This document shows positions 1 to 7,378 of a stretch of 64,000 nucleotides of DNA, in pieces. The position numbers and the translations under genes are program-made. Origin of the DNA: Eikenella glucosivorans (GTDB lineage: Bacteria; Pseudomonadota; Gammaproteobacteria; Burkholderiales; Neisseriaceae). The notes below the pieces were generated by a model, which was not told the origin of the DNA, did no database searches, and saw only the letters and a list, made by a program, of their open reading frames with translations. The stretch spans positions 248,001 to 312,000 of the forward strand of contig NZ_JACSGR010000001.1 of the NCBI RefSeq assembly GCF_016025525.2, written 5' to 3'. How positions within the stretch are numbered: position 1 is the stretch's first letter; every line of letters begins with the position of its first letter.

Positions 1-150
1 GACAGCATCGACGCCATCGACCTGCTCGACCAAATCAAACGCCAAACCGGCTACAAACTCCAGGCCGAAGACTTCCGCAACGTCCGCACCATCGACGACA
101 TCATCGCCGCCGTCTCCAAACTCTACCAAGACGCCAAACCTGAAGCGTGA
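1..150 (+). CDS. Acyl carrier protein, C-terminal part (5' end outside window)
   Basis: The first 49 codons read in frame from base 1 to a TGA at 148-150. The visible part opens with DSIDAIDLLDQI, which matches the phosphopantetheine-attachment region of acyl carrier proteins: the Ser after Asp at residue 2 would carry the prosthetic arm. It is followed by the amphipathic helices typical of the family (DIIAAVSKLY). The stop overlaps the GTG start of the next gene (GTGA), so the two are translationally coupled. Because the partner is a COG4648-like membrane protein rather than fabF, this is more likely an ACP of an aryl-polyene or other specialised fatty-acid cluster lying upstream of the window than the housekeeping AcpP. 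The family is clear; the pathway is inferred. Confidence 0.85.
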   Translation, partial: DSIDAIDLLDQIKRQTGYKLQAEDFRNVRTIDDIIAAVSKLYQDAKPEA

Positions 151-686
151 AAACCGCCGCCAAAATCCTGCTCGGCCTCCTCAGCCTGCTCTACCCCCTC
201 TTGTGGTACTACGGGCGGGAGCAGGGCTGGTTTTACCCCCTGGCCGGGCTGATGCTGCTGCTCTGGCTCGCCCGCGCCGCCATGCAGCGCGACCCCGCGC
301 AAAAACGCCTCTCCCTGCTGATTGCCGCCTTCTTTGCCGCCACCCTGCTTTTCAGACGGCCTGACAGCATGTATTGGTATCCCGTGTGGGTGAACGGCCT
401 GCTGCTCTTCCTCTTCGGCCTCAGCCTCACGCAAAAGCAAAGCGCCATAGAACGCCTCGCCCGCCTGCAACACCCCGACCTGCCGCCCGAAGGCGTGGCC
501 TACACCCGCCGCGTTACCCAAATCTGGTGCGCCTTCTTCGCCCTCAACGGCGGCACCGCCGCCCTTCTCGCGCTACTCGGCCAACACCGCTGGTGGGCGC
601 TCTACACCGGCCTCATCGCCTACATCCTGATGGGCCTCCTGATGGGCGGCGAATTGGCCTACCGCAAATGGGTGTTGAAGCTGTAG
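147..686 (+). CDS. COG4648-like inner-membrane protein, aryl-polyene cluster type
   Basis: A 179-residue protein starting at GTG 147 inside the stop of the ACP gene. It contains about five or six hydrophobic segments (near residues 7-23, 29-45, 57-70, 76-95, 127-146, 150-168) and many Trp/Tyr at the predicted interfaces. Small membrane proteins of this kind lie beside paired ACPs and an acyl-CoA ligase in aryl-polyene clusters of other proteobacteria; I infer that role from the context and composition, not from a catalytic motif. The gene contains a perfect TTCAGACGGCCT at 351-362, the AG-DUS of Neisseria rather than the Eikenella form used elsewhere, which suggests the cluster was acquired by transformation from a Neisseria. 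It ends the operon; a terminator follows at 727-759. Confidence 0.65.
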   Translation: MKTAAKILLGLLSLLYPLLWYYGREQGWFYPLAGLMLLLWLARAAMQRDPAQKRLSLLIAAFFAATLLFRRPDSMYWYPVWVNGLLLFLFGLSLTQKQSAIERLARLQHPDLPPEGVAYTRRVTQIWCAFFALNGGTAALLALLGQHRWWALYTGLIAYILMGLLMGGELAYRKWVLKL

Positions 687-726
687 GCGAAGTTTGGCAT
701 GGCAATACTTGACCGCATCCATAGGC

Positions 727-759
727 AAACCCGTGCAAAAGAAGCACGGGTTTGGTTTT
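727..759 (+). terminator. Intrinsic terminator of the ACP/membrane-protein operon
   Basis: A perfect 10-bp stem (AAACCCGTGC with GCACGGGTTT, seven-base loop) is followed by GGTTTT, 40 bp after the stop of the membrane protein gene. Confidence 0.8.
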
Positions 760-800
760 CAGGTAGCCTTTCCGGTTGGTTTGCTAACGGATTACCCAAT

Positions 801-833
801 CAAAACAGCATGGCGCAGGCACATGCTGTTTTG
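801..833. terminator. Hairpin between convergent genes, probable bioB terminator
   Basis: A perfect 12-bp inverted repeat (CAAAACAGCATG, nine-base loop, CATGCTGTTTTG) lies about 40 bp beyond the bioB stop. There is no long T-run on either side, so it may act as a weak terminator or as a 3'-end stabiliser. Confidence 0.5.
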
Positions 834-842
834 GTGTGGCGG

Positions 843-973
843 TGGCTACCTGAAAACCCGATTCCGGGCGTTTAATGCGTGCAGCCGCCATTTCCGCCGC
901 CACATTCGCTTAGCTTCGCGGAAACTCGCTTTGCTCGTTTTAACTGCGTTGAAGCGGCGCTTTCAGGTAGCCT
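843..973. repeat. DUS-flanked repeat element overlapping the 3' end of bioB
   Basis: Inverted Eikenella uptake sequences bound the element at 843-855 and 960-973. The right half carries the GCTTCGCGGAAACTCGC and TTTTAACTGCGTTGAAGC modules found in other copies in this window. The bioB reading frame runs into it, so the last residues of BioB are repeat-encoded. Confidence 0.7.
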
Positions 974-1993
974 TTCGGTTTCTGCGGCTTCATCGGGATG
1001 ATAGGCCAGCGGCACCAGGTCGAGCTTGGCCATCAGGGCGCGGTCGCCGTCTTCGCCGGGGTTTTCGGTGGTGAGCAGTTTGTCGCCGTAGAAGATTGAG
1101 TTGGCGCCGGCGAGGAAACACATGGCCTGCATGGCTTCGGGCATATTGCTGCGGCCGGCGGAAAGGCGCACGAAGCTTTCGGGCATGGTGATGCGCGCCA
1201 CGGCGATGGTGCGCACGAATTCGGTCCAATCCAAATCTTCCGCATCCGCCAGCGGCGTGCCTTCCACTTTCACCAATTGGTTGATCGGCACGCTTTCGGG
1301 CTGCGGGTCGAGGTTGGCGAGGCTGGCGATGAGCCCGGCGCGTTCGGCGCGGGTTTCGTTCATACCGACGATGCCGCCGCAGCACACCTTCAGGCCGGCG
1401 TTGCGCACTTTGCCCAGGGTGTCCATGCGGTCTTCGTGGTGGCGGGTGTGGATGATGTCGTTGTAGCGCTCGGGGTCGGTGTCGAGGTTGTGGTTGTAGT
1501 AGTCCAAACCGGCTTTTTTGAAGTCTTCCGCCATACCGTCTTCGAGCATGCCGAAGGTGCCGCAGGTTTCCATGCCCAAGTTTTTCACGGCTTTGATGAT
1601 GGCGGAAACGGTTTCCACATCTTTGGGTTTGGGGCCGCGCCATGCCGCGCCCATGCAGAAGCGGCTGGCGCCGCGCGCTTTGGCGATTTTGGCTTTTTCG
1701 ACGATTTCGTCCACATCCATCATCTGCTCTTTGCCCAAGTTGGTGTGGTGGTGTGCGGATTGCGGGCAGTAGGCGCAGTCTTCGGGGCAGCCGCCGGTTT
1801 TGATGGAGAGCAGGGTGGAAAGTTGGATTTCGCGCGGGTTGAAATTTTGGCGGTGGGTTTCGGCGGCCTGGTAAACCAGCTCGAGGAAGGGCAGCCCGAA
1901 CAGGGCTTCGACGTCGCATTTTTTCCAATAGCGCGCAGTGGGATGCGGCTTGCGCTCGGTTTGCCGGCGCAAGGCGATGGGGGAGATGGTCAT
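872..1993 (-). CDS. bioB: Biotin synthase BioB
   Basis: A 373-residue radical-SAM enzyme that inserts sulfur into dethiobiotin in the last step of biotin synthesis. The radical-SAM cluster motif is visible as KTGGCPEDCAYCPQS near residue 60, and the protein has the BioB signatures GAAWRGP and SIFYGDKLLTTENP. I chose ATG 1993 (MTISPIALRR) because AAGGA lies 8 bases upstream; an in-frame start at 2026 lacks one. The C-terminus is odd: after AYHPDEAAETE about 37 residues (from RLPESAAST onward, ending GGGNGGCTH) are encoded by the repeat element at 843-973 and do not look like a conserved BioB tail. mnmE lies upstream on the same strand, separated by a Correia element and two uptake-sequence hairpins, so bioB probably has its own promoter. 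Confidence 0.95.
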   Translation of the reverse strand: MTISPIALRRQTERKPHPTARYWKKCDVEALFGLPFLELVYQAAETHRQNFNPREIQLSTLLSIKTGGCPEDCAYCPQSAHHHTNLGKEQMMDVDEIVEKAKIAKARGASRFCMGAAWRGPKPKDVETVSAIIKAVKNLGMETCGTFGMLEDGMAEDFKKAGLDYYNHNLDTDPERYNDIIHTRHHEDRMDTLGKVRNAGLKVCCGGIVGMNETRAERAGLIASLANLDPQPESVPINQLVKVEGTPLADAEDLDWTEFVRTIAVARITMPESFVRLSAGRSNMPEAMQAMCFLAGANSIFYGDKLLTTENPGEDGDRALMAKLDLVPLAYHPDEAAETERLPESAASTQLKRAKRVSAKLSECGGGNGGCTH

Positions 1994-2106
1994 TTTGTAT
2001 GTCCTTAAAAATTCGCGGCGGCGCAATGTCGCCGACGGGCAAGGCCGGGTCGCAATGTCCGCGGGCTGCCCTGGGGAGGCGTGAGTGTAGCCAAAAATGG
2101 GGGAAG

Positions 2107-2134
2107 AGGCTACCTGAAAAGTTTCAGGTAGCCT
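2107..2134. terminator. Inverted pair of uptake sequences
   Basis: AGGCTACCTGAAA and its inverse are separated by only a few bases and form a strong 12-13 bp hairpin upstream of bioB. It could terminate read-through from mnmE. Confidence 0.6.
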
Positions 2135-2170
2135 TTGTGTGGTGTGGACATCGATGCCTGTTGCCAGTCA

Positions 2171-2275
2171 TATAGTGGATGAACAAAAACCAGTACGGCG
2201 TTGCCTCGCCTTTCCGTACTATCTGTACTGTCTGCGGCTTCGTCGCCTTGTCCTGATTTTTGTTCATCCACTATA
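2171..2275. mobile_element. Correia repeat enclosed element (CREE), short form
   Basis: The 105-bp element is bounded by perfect inverted repeats of TATAGTGGATGAACAAAAA, the hallmark termini of the neisserial Correia element, and carries the inner segments CAGTACGGCGTTGCCTCGCC and CTGCGGCTTCGTCGCCTTG. Its length matches the known internally deleted class (about 104-108 bp). CREEs are non-autonomous, insert at TA, and in Neisseria can add promoters or RNA-processing sites. This one sits in the mnmE-bioB gap. Confidence 0.92.
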
Positions 2276-2327
2276 TTAATTAGAGCAAAGTCGGCATAGA
2301 TGCCTGAGCTGCTGCTTGGCTGGAAAT

Positions 2328-2367
2328 AGGCTACCTGAAAAGGCGCTTTCTGTTTTTCAGGTAGCCT
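2328..2367 (-). terminator. DUS inverted-repeat terminator of mnmE
   Basis: Two facing copies of AGGCTACCTGAAA form a hairpin directly after the mnmE stop at 2378. Confidence 0.65.
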
Positions 2368-2377
2368 CAAGCGGGAT

Positions 2378-3742
2378 TTATTTGCCGATGCAGAAGCGGC
2401 TGAAGATCACGCCCAGGAGGTCGTCGGCGTTGAATTCGCCGGTGATGGTGTTGCAGGCGTTTTGCGCGAGGCGCAGGTGTTCGGCGAAGAGTTCGAGCTG
2501 GTGGCGGCCGCACAGGGCGGCGAGTTCGAGCTCGGCTTGGGCGGTTTCCAGGGCTTGCAGGTGGCGGCTGCGGGCGAGGAACAGGCTTTCGCTCTCGCCC
2601 TGCCAGCCAATTTGCCGCAGTAGGGCTTGTTTGAGCAGGTCGAGGCCGGCGCCGCTTTTGGCGGAGAGTTTGATCAGGGTGTCGGCGCCGCTGGGCCGGC
2701 CGCTTTGTTCGCGCGCTTCGGCCGCTTCGCCGCTGAGGTCGATTTTGTTGCGGATTTCGATGCGTTTGAGCGCGGGGGGCAGCTGGGCGAGGATTTTGCC
2801 GGTGGCCTCGTTCAGGCCTTCGGCGGGGTCGATGAGGATTAATGCCACGTCGGCCTGCTGCACGGCCTGGCGGCTGCGCTCGATGCCGATTTGCTCCACC
2901 GGGTCGGTGGTGTCGCGCAGGCCGGCGGTGTCGATGATGTGCACGGGCACGCCTTCGAGGGTGATTTGTTCGCGCACGGTGTCGCGGGTGGTGCCGGCGA
3001 TGTCGGTTACGATGGCGATGTCGTCGCCGGCCAGGGCGTTGAGCAGGCTGGATTTGCCCACGTTGGGCGCGCCCACCAGCACCACGTTCATGCCTTCGCG
3101 CAAAATGGCACCCTGTTCGGCTTGGGCGAGCACTTGGGCGAGGCGGGTTTGCAGGGCGGCGAGGCGTTCGTCTGTCCTGGCTTCGGCGAGGAAATCGATG
3201 TCTTCTTCGGGGAAGTCGAGCGTGGCTTCCACCAGCATGCGCAGGGTGATGAGCTCGTCCACCAAGGCGTGAATCTGCTGGGAAAACGCGCCTTTGAGCG
3301 AACGTACGGCCAGGCGGGCGGCGGATTGGCTGGCGGCGTCGATGAGGTCGGCCACGCTTTCGGCCTGCGCCAAATCAAGCTTGCCGTTGAGGAAGGCGCG
3401 CTTGGTGAATTCGCCCGGCTCGGCGGGCTGCGCGCCCAGCTCGAAGCAGCGCTGGAGCAGCATTTGCAGCACCACGCGCCCGCCGTGGCCGTGCAGCTCG
3501 ATCACGTCTTCGCCGGTGAAGCTGGCGGGGGCGGGGAAATAGAGCAGGAGGCCGTTGTCGATCGGCTCGCCTTCGGAGTTCACAAAATCGGTGAGCAGGG
3601 TGCGGCGCGGCTGCGGGGTTTTGCCGCCGCTGATTTGCTGCGCCAGGGGCAGCAGCTGCTTGCCGGAGAGGCGGATCACGCCCACGCCGCCTTGTCCGGC
3701 GGCGGTGGCGATGGCGGCGATGGTGGGGGAGGGCTGCGGCAT
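2378..3742 (-). CDS. mnmE: tRNA modification GTPase MnmE
   Basis: A 454-residue GTPase, the usual family length. With MnmG it makes the cmnm5 modification at the wobble U34 of certain tRNAs. Visible features in order: an N-terminal formyl-THF-binding TrmE domain (IAAIATAAGQGGVGVIRLSG), a G domain with GAPNVGKSSLL, a GTTRDT switch, DTAGLRDT and NKID, and the family-defining C-terminal FCIGK with its cysteine. I start at ATG 3742 (MPQPSPTIAAIATA), because the in-frame extension to 3973 is coded by a repeat element. No classical Shine-Dalgarno is present; an inverted uptake sequence (TTCAGGTAGCCCC) lies immediately before the start and its AGGTAG may serve. Confidence 0.96.
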   Translation of the reverse strand: MPQPSPTIAAIATAAGQGGVGVIRLSGKQLLPLAQQISGGKTPQPRRTLLTDFVNSEGEPIDNGLLLYFPAPASFTGEDVIELHGHGGRVVLQMLLQRCFELGAQPAEPGEFTKRAFLNGKLDLAQAESVADLIDAASQSAARLAVRSLKGAFSQQIHALVDELITLRMLVEATLDFPEEDIDFLAEARTDERLAALQTRLAQVLAQAEQGAILREGMNVVLVGAPNVGKSSLLNALAGDDIAIVTDIAGTTRDTVREQITLEGVPVHIIDTAGLRDTTDPVEQIGIERSRQAVQQADVALILIDPAEGLNEATGKILAQLPPALKRIEIRNKIDLSGEAAEAREQSGRPSGADTLIKLSAKSGAGLDLLKQALLRQIGWQGESESLFLARSRHLQALETAQAELELAALCGRHQLELFAEHLRLAQNACNTITGEFNADDLLGVIFSRFCIGK

Positions 3743-3803
3743 GGGGCTACCTGAAAAATGTGATGACCGCGGAATTATACAAGGCAGCGCAGAAAAGCGG
3801 AAA

Positions 3804-3926
3804 AGGCTACCTGAAAACGTAGCTTCAACGCAGTTAAAACGAAGCTGTGTTTTAGCTTCGCAGAAACTCAGCCTTGCTTCGCAAGACATCGGTCCACTGC
3901 GTTGAAGCTGCGTTTTCAGGTAGCCT
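3804..3926. repeat. DUS-flanked palindromic repeat element (best-preserved copy)
   Basis: A 123-bp element with inverted termini: the left end reads AGGCTACCTGAAAACGTAGC then TTCAACGCAG, and the right end mirrors it with one difference. The core contains TTTTAGCTTCGCAGAAACTC. This is the most symmetric member of a family seen at least eleven times in the window. Confidence 0.8.
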
Positions 3927-3956
3927 TTATCGGGTGAAACGGGGCAAACGGGCGGA

Positions 3957-5492
3957 TTATTCGTCTTCCTCATCCTCGTCTTCTTCGTCGCCCAAATCCA
4001 CTTCTTCCAGCGGAATCAGGTGCGTGCGGTAGCGCAGCTTGTGGTAGAGGTAGAAGCCGAAGAAGATGGGCAGGCCCATATAGGTCACCACAATCCTTTC
4101 CCAGTCCACCTCGCCGCTCATCACCAGCTGCGTATCCTGCCCCAAGATCACCAGCACGCACATCACCAGCGCAATCAGCGGCCCGAAGGGAAACCACTTG
4201 GCGCGGTAATCCAAAGCTTTCAAATCCAGGCCCTGCGCGATGTAGGCGCGGCGGAAACGGTAGTGGCTGATGGCGATGCCCAGCCAGGCGATGAAGCCGG
4301 TGAGGCCGGAGGCCGCCAGGATGTATTGGTAGGCATTGTCGTTGAAAATCTCTATCAGAAACAGCGCCAGCACCACCGCCGCCGTGGCCAGCACCGAGCG
4401 CACCGGCACACCAAAACGGTTCACCTTGCGGAAGCTTTTATACGCCATGCCGCTCTTGCCCATGGCATACAGCATGCGCACCGAAGCATACATCCCCGAA
4501 TTGCCCGCCGACAGGATCGACGTGAGGATCACCGCGTTCATCACCGCCGCCGCCATCGCCAAGCCTGCCCGCTCAAACACCAGCGTAAACGGCGATTTGG
4601 CAATTTCCGACACATTCTCCGCGCCCAGCAATTCCGGGCTGGTGTAGGGGATGAGCAGACCGATCACGAAAATCGACAAAATATAGAAAATCAGAATCCG
4701 CCAAAACACCTGCTTGATCGCCTTCGGGATACTCTCCTTCGGGTTTTCCGATTCCCCGGCGGTGATGCCGATCAGCTCCGTGCCCTGAAACGAAAAGCCC
4801 GCAATCAGAAACACGCCCAGCATGGTTAAGAGGCTACCTGAAAAACCGCCGCCCAAAAATGGCGCCTCGCCCACGGTGAAATTGGCCAGGCCCACATAGC
4901 TGCCGCCGAGAATGCCGAAAATCGTCAGCACGCCCACGCCGAGGAACACCACCACGGTTACCACCTTGATCAGCGCAAACCAATATTCCGATTCGCCAAA
5001 AGCCTCCACCGAAAGCAAATTCAGCAGCACAATCAGCCCGAAAAACAGCAGGCTCCAGCCCCAGGGCGGCATAAAGCGCATCGGCTCCCAATAGGTGATC
5101 ACCAGCGCGGCAATGGAAATATCCACCGCCACCGTAATCACCCAGCTAAACCAATAATTCCAGCCCAAGGCATAGCCCAGCGAAGGATCGACAAATTTGG
5201 CCGCATAAGTGGAAAACGAGCCGGACACCGGCAGATAAGTGGCCATTTCGCCCAGCGAGGTCATCAGGAAATACACCATCAGCCCGATGGCCGCATAGGC
5301 CGCCAACGCCCCGCCCGGGCCAGCCAGGTGGATGGCGCTGCCGCTGGCCATAAAGAGCCCCGTGCCGATGCTGCCGCCGATGGCAATCATCGAGAGATGG
5401 CGGGTTTTCAGATTGCGGCGGATTTTGTTTTTGTTGGCCTGCGTGGCAGCAGGGTTGGCCGCGTTTGAGGGGTTGGGGTTCGGTGTGCTCAT
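3957..5492 (-). CDS. lysP: Lysine-specific permease-like amino acid transporter (APC/AAT family)
   Basis: A 511-residue inner-membrane permease with about 12 hydrophobic segments. The AAT signature KTRHLSMIAIGGSIGTGLFMASG begins near residue 29 (shown to the 20-residue limit it starts KTRHLSMIAIGGSIGTGLF). GSFSTYAAKFVDPSLGYALG, GFSFQGTELIGITAGESENP and SAGNSGMYAS follow E. coli LysP closely, so proton-driven lysine uptake is the best guess. ATG 5492 is supported by GGAGGAG 7 bases upstream; an upstream in-frame start at 5531 is not. An uptake sequence inside the gene (about 4832-4846) encodes the loop residues FSGSL. The C-terminus is strikingly acidic (DLGDEEDEDEEDE). Substrate specificity is inferred from similarity only. 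Confidence 0.82.
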   Translation of the reverse strand: MSTPNPNPSNAANPAATQANKNKIRRNLKTRHLSMIAIGGSIGTGLFMASGSAIHLAGPGGALAAYAAIGLMVYFLMTSLGEMATYLPVSGSFSTYAAKFVDPSLGYALGWNYWFSWVITVAVDISIAALVITYWEPMRFMPPWGWSLLFFGLIVLLNLLSVEAFGESEYWFALIKVVTVVVFLGVGVLTIFGILGGSYVGLANFTVGEAPFLGGGFSGSLLTMLGVFLIAGFSFQGTELIGITAGESENPKESIPKAIKQVFWRILIFYILSIFVIGLLIPYTSPELLGAENVSEIAKSPFTLVFERAGLAMAAAVMNAVILTSILSAGNSGMYASVRMLYAMGKSGMAYKSFRKVNRFGVPVRSVLATAAVVLALFLIEIFNDNAYQYILAASGLTGFIAWLGIAISHYRFRRAYIAQGLDLKALDYRAKWFPFGPLIALVMCVLVILGQDTQLVMSGEVDWERIVVTYMGLPIFFGFYLYHKLRYRTHLIPLEEVDLGDEEDEDEEDE

Positions 5493-5988
5493 GTTCTGTT
5501 CTCCTCCAAGAAACTGCCTGGTGGCAGCCAAACCGAAACGTTATTTCGGCGCATTATAGGCGCACTTGCCGGGCGGTAAAACCGCTCAAACCCGCAGTTA
5601 AGTCAAATGAGCAAGAGATACCGCTTTTTTAATAGAAACATTACTCGGAACAAGGGCTTCCGACTTTCCAGAAAACCGCCTGCAAACAGGCTTTTCGCGC
5701 AAATGCTTCTGCTGCAAACCCAGTCGCCGCAACGTGTCGTAAACGCCACATCCGCGGGCGGAAGGCTACCTGAAAACACAAACGGCAGGCTGGGCGGATG
5801 GCGCCTGTTTGGAGCAAGCCGTTTTCAGGTAGCCTTTCTGCCCGTTTGTTTGCGCCAAATCTATAGAGAAGGCAGGGCGGTTTTGTTACAATAGCCGGCG
5901 GATTTTTCAGCCGTTCTTGCGGCATCCGACAAACAACCATCCGGCGGGCAGCCGCCGTTTCCGTGCATTTCAAACATAAAGGGACATC
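5493..5988. other. Intergenic region between lysP-like gene and ackA
   Basis: This 496-bp divergent spacer holds an inverted uptake-sequence pair (arms at 5762-5776 and 5822-5837) and a TACAAT -10-like hexamer at 5887-5892 that could serve ackA. I see no open frame worth calling. Confidence 0.5.
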
Positions 5989-7188
5989 ATGTCTGACAAA
6001 TTGATTCTGGTATTAAACTGCGGCAGCTCCTCGGTAAAAGGCGCCGTATTAGACAGCACCAACGGCGAAGTATTGCTGAGCTGCCTGGCTGAAAAGCTCA
6101 ACCTGCCCGATGCGCGCATCATTTTCAAGGCCGACGGCGGCAAACACACCGTGAGCTTGGCCGACAAACCCAACCACACCGGCGCCGTGGAAGCCCTGAT
6201 GGCCGAACTGGAAGCACGCAAGCTCGACAAACGCATCGGCGCGGTCGGTCACCGCGTGGTGCACGGCGGCGAACGCTTCAAAGAATCCTGCCTGATCAAC
6301 GACGAAGTGATCAAAGGTATCGAAGACTGCATCATGCTCGCCCCGCTGCACAACCCTGCCCACCTGCTCGGCATCCGCGCCGCCATGAGCATTTTCAGCC
6401 ATGTGCCGCACGCTGTGGTGTTCGATACCGCCTTCCACCAATCCATGCCCGAGCACGCCTACACCTACGCCGTGCCGCGCGAGCTCTACCGCAAATACGG
6501 CCTGCGCCGCTACGGCGCCCACGGCACCAGCTACCGTTTCGTGGCCGCCGAAGCCGCCCGCCTGCTCGGCCGCAGCGAAGAAGGCCTGCGCCTGGTGATC
6601 GCCCACTTGGGCAACGGCGCCTCCATCGCCGCCTCCAACAGCGGCAAATGCTGCGACACCAGCATGGGCCTCACCCCGCTCGAAGGCCTGGTGATGGGCA
6701 CCCGCAGCGGCGACATCGACGCCAACGTGTTCCCCTTCCTGCACAACAACGCCGGCATGAACATTGAAGAAATCACCGACCTCTTACACAAGAAGAGCGG
6801 CCTGCTCGGTATTTCCGAGCTCTCCAACGACTGCCGCGAAATCGAAGAGGCGGCCGGCAAAGGCCATGAAGGCGCCAAGCTTGCGCTGGAAGTGTTCGCC
6901 TACCGCCTGGCCAAATACGTTGCCTCCATGAGCGTGGCCGCCGGCGGCCTGGACGCGCTGGTGTTCACCGGCGGCATCGGCGAAAACTCCGCCACCGTCC
7001 GCAGCAAAACCATCGCCTACCTCGGTTTCCTCGGCCTCACCGTGGATGAAGAAGCCAACCTCGCCGCCCGCTTCGGCGAAAGCGGCATCATCAGCAAGCA
7101 GGGCAGCACCCCGCTGGCCATGGTGATCCCCACCAACGAAGAGCTGATGATCGCGCAAGACACCGCGCATCTGGCCGGGATCGAGTAA
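5989..7188 (+). CDS. ackA: Acetate kinase
   Basis: A 399-residue acetate/propionate kinase that interconverts acetyl phosphate plus ADP and acetate plus ATP in the cytoplasm. The ASKHA-fold signatures are present: VLNCGSSSVKGA at the N-terminus, GHRVVHGGERF with the catalytic-region His and Arg near residues 85-95, FDTAFHQSMP, and GIGENSATVR near the C-terminus. ATG 5989 is preceded by AAGGGAC at good spacing. No pta gene is adjacent. The gene ends with a DUS-pair terminator at 7220-7254. Confidence 0.97.
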   Translation: MSDKLILVLNCGSSSVKGAVLDSTNGEVLLSCLAEKLNLPDARIIFKADGGKHTVSLADKPNHTGAVEALMAELEARKLDKRIGAVGHRVVHGGERFKESCLINDEVIKGIEDCIMLAPLHNPAHLLGIRAAMSIFSHVPHAVVFDTAFHQSMPEHAYTYAVPRELYRKYGLRRYGAHGTSYRFVAAEAARLLGRSEEGLRLVIAHLGNGASIAASNSGKCCDTSMGLTPLEGLVMGTRSGDIDANVFPFLHNNAGMNIEEITDLLHKKSGLLGISELSNDCREIEEAAGKGHEGAKLALEVFAYRLAKYVASMSVAAGGLDALVFTGGIGENSATVRSKTIAYLGFLGLTVDEEANLAARFGESGIISKQGSTPLAMVIPTNEELMIAQDTAHLAGIE

Positions 7189-7219
7189 ACGCCCGATTGA
7201 ATAGCGGCCAATATTCAAA

Positions 7220-7254
7220 GAGGCTACCTGAAATTTTCAGGTAGCCTCTTTTTC
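7220..7254 (+). terminator. DUS-pair rho-independent terminator of ackA
   Basis: GAGGCTACCTGAAA and its inverse form a near loop-less 14-bp stem followed by TTTTT. Confidence 0.85.
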
Positions 7255-7284
7255 TTGTTTGGCGAGGTGTTTATCCGTTTCAAA

Positions 7285-7367
7285 TGGCTACCTGAAAAAT
7301 TTTAGCTTCGCAGAAATCTCGCTGCGTTGCGTTTTAACTGCGTTGAAGCGGCGTTTTCAGGTAGCCT
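7285..7367. repeat. DUS-flanked repeat element
   Basis: An 83-bp copy with facing uptake sequences. The core has TTTTAGCTTCGCAGAAA and TTTTAACTGCGTTGAAGC. It lies between ackA and the convergent aminopropyltransferase gene. Confidence 0.75.
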
Positions 7368-7378
7368 TTATCCGCCGC

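Noticed and set aside
2378..3973. N-terminal extension of MnmE to 3973
   Set aside because: The extra 77 residues translate the repeat element at 3804-3926; MnmE normally starts at the IAAIATAAG domain.
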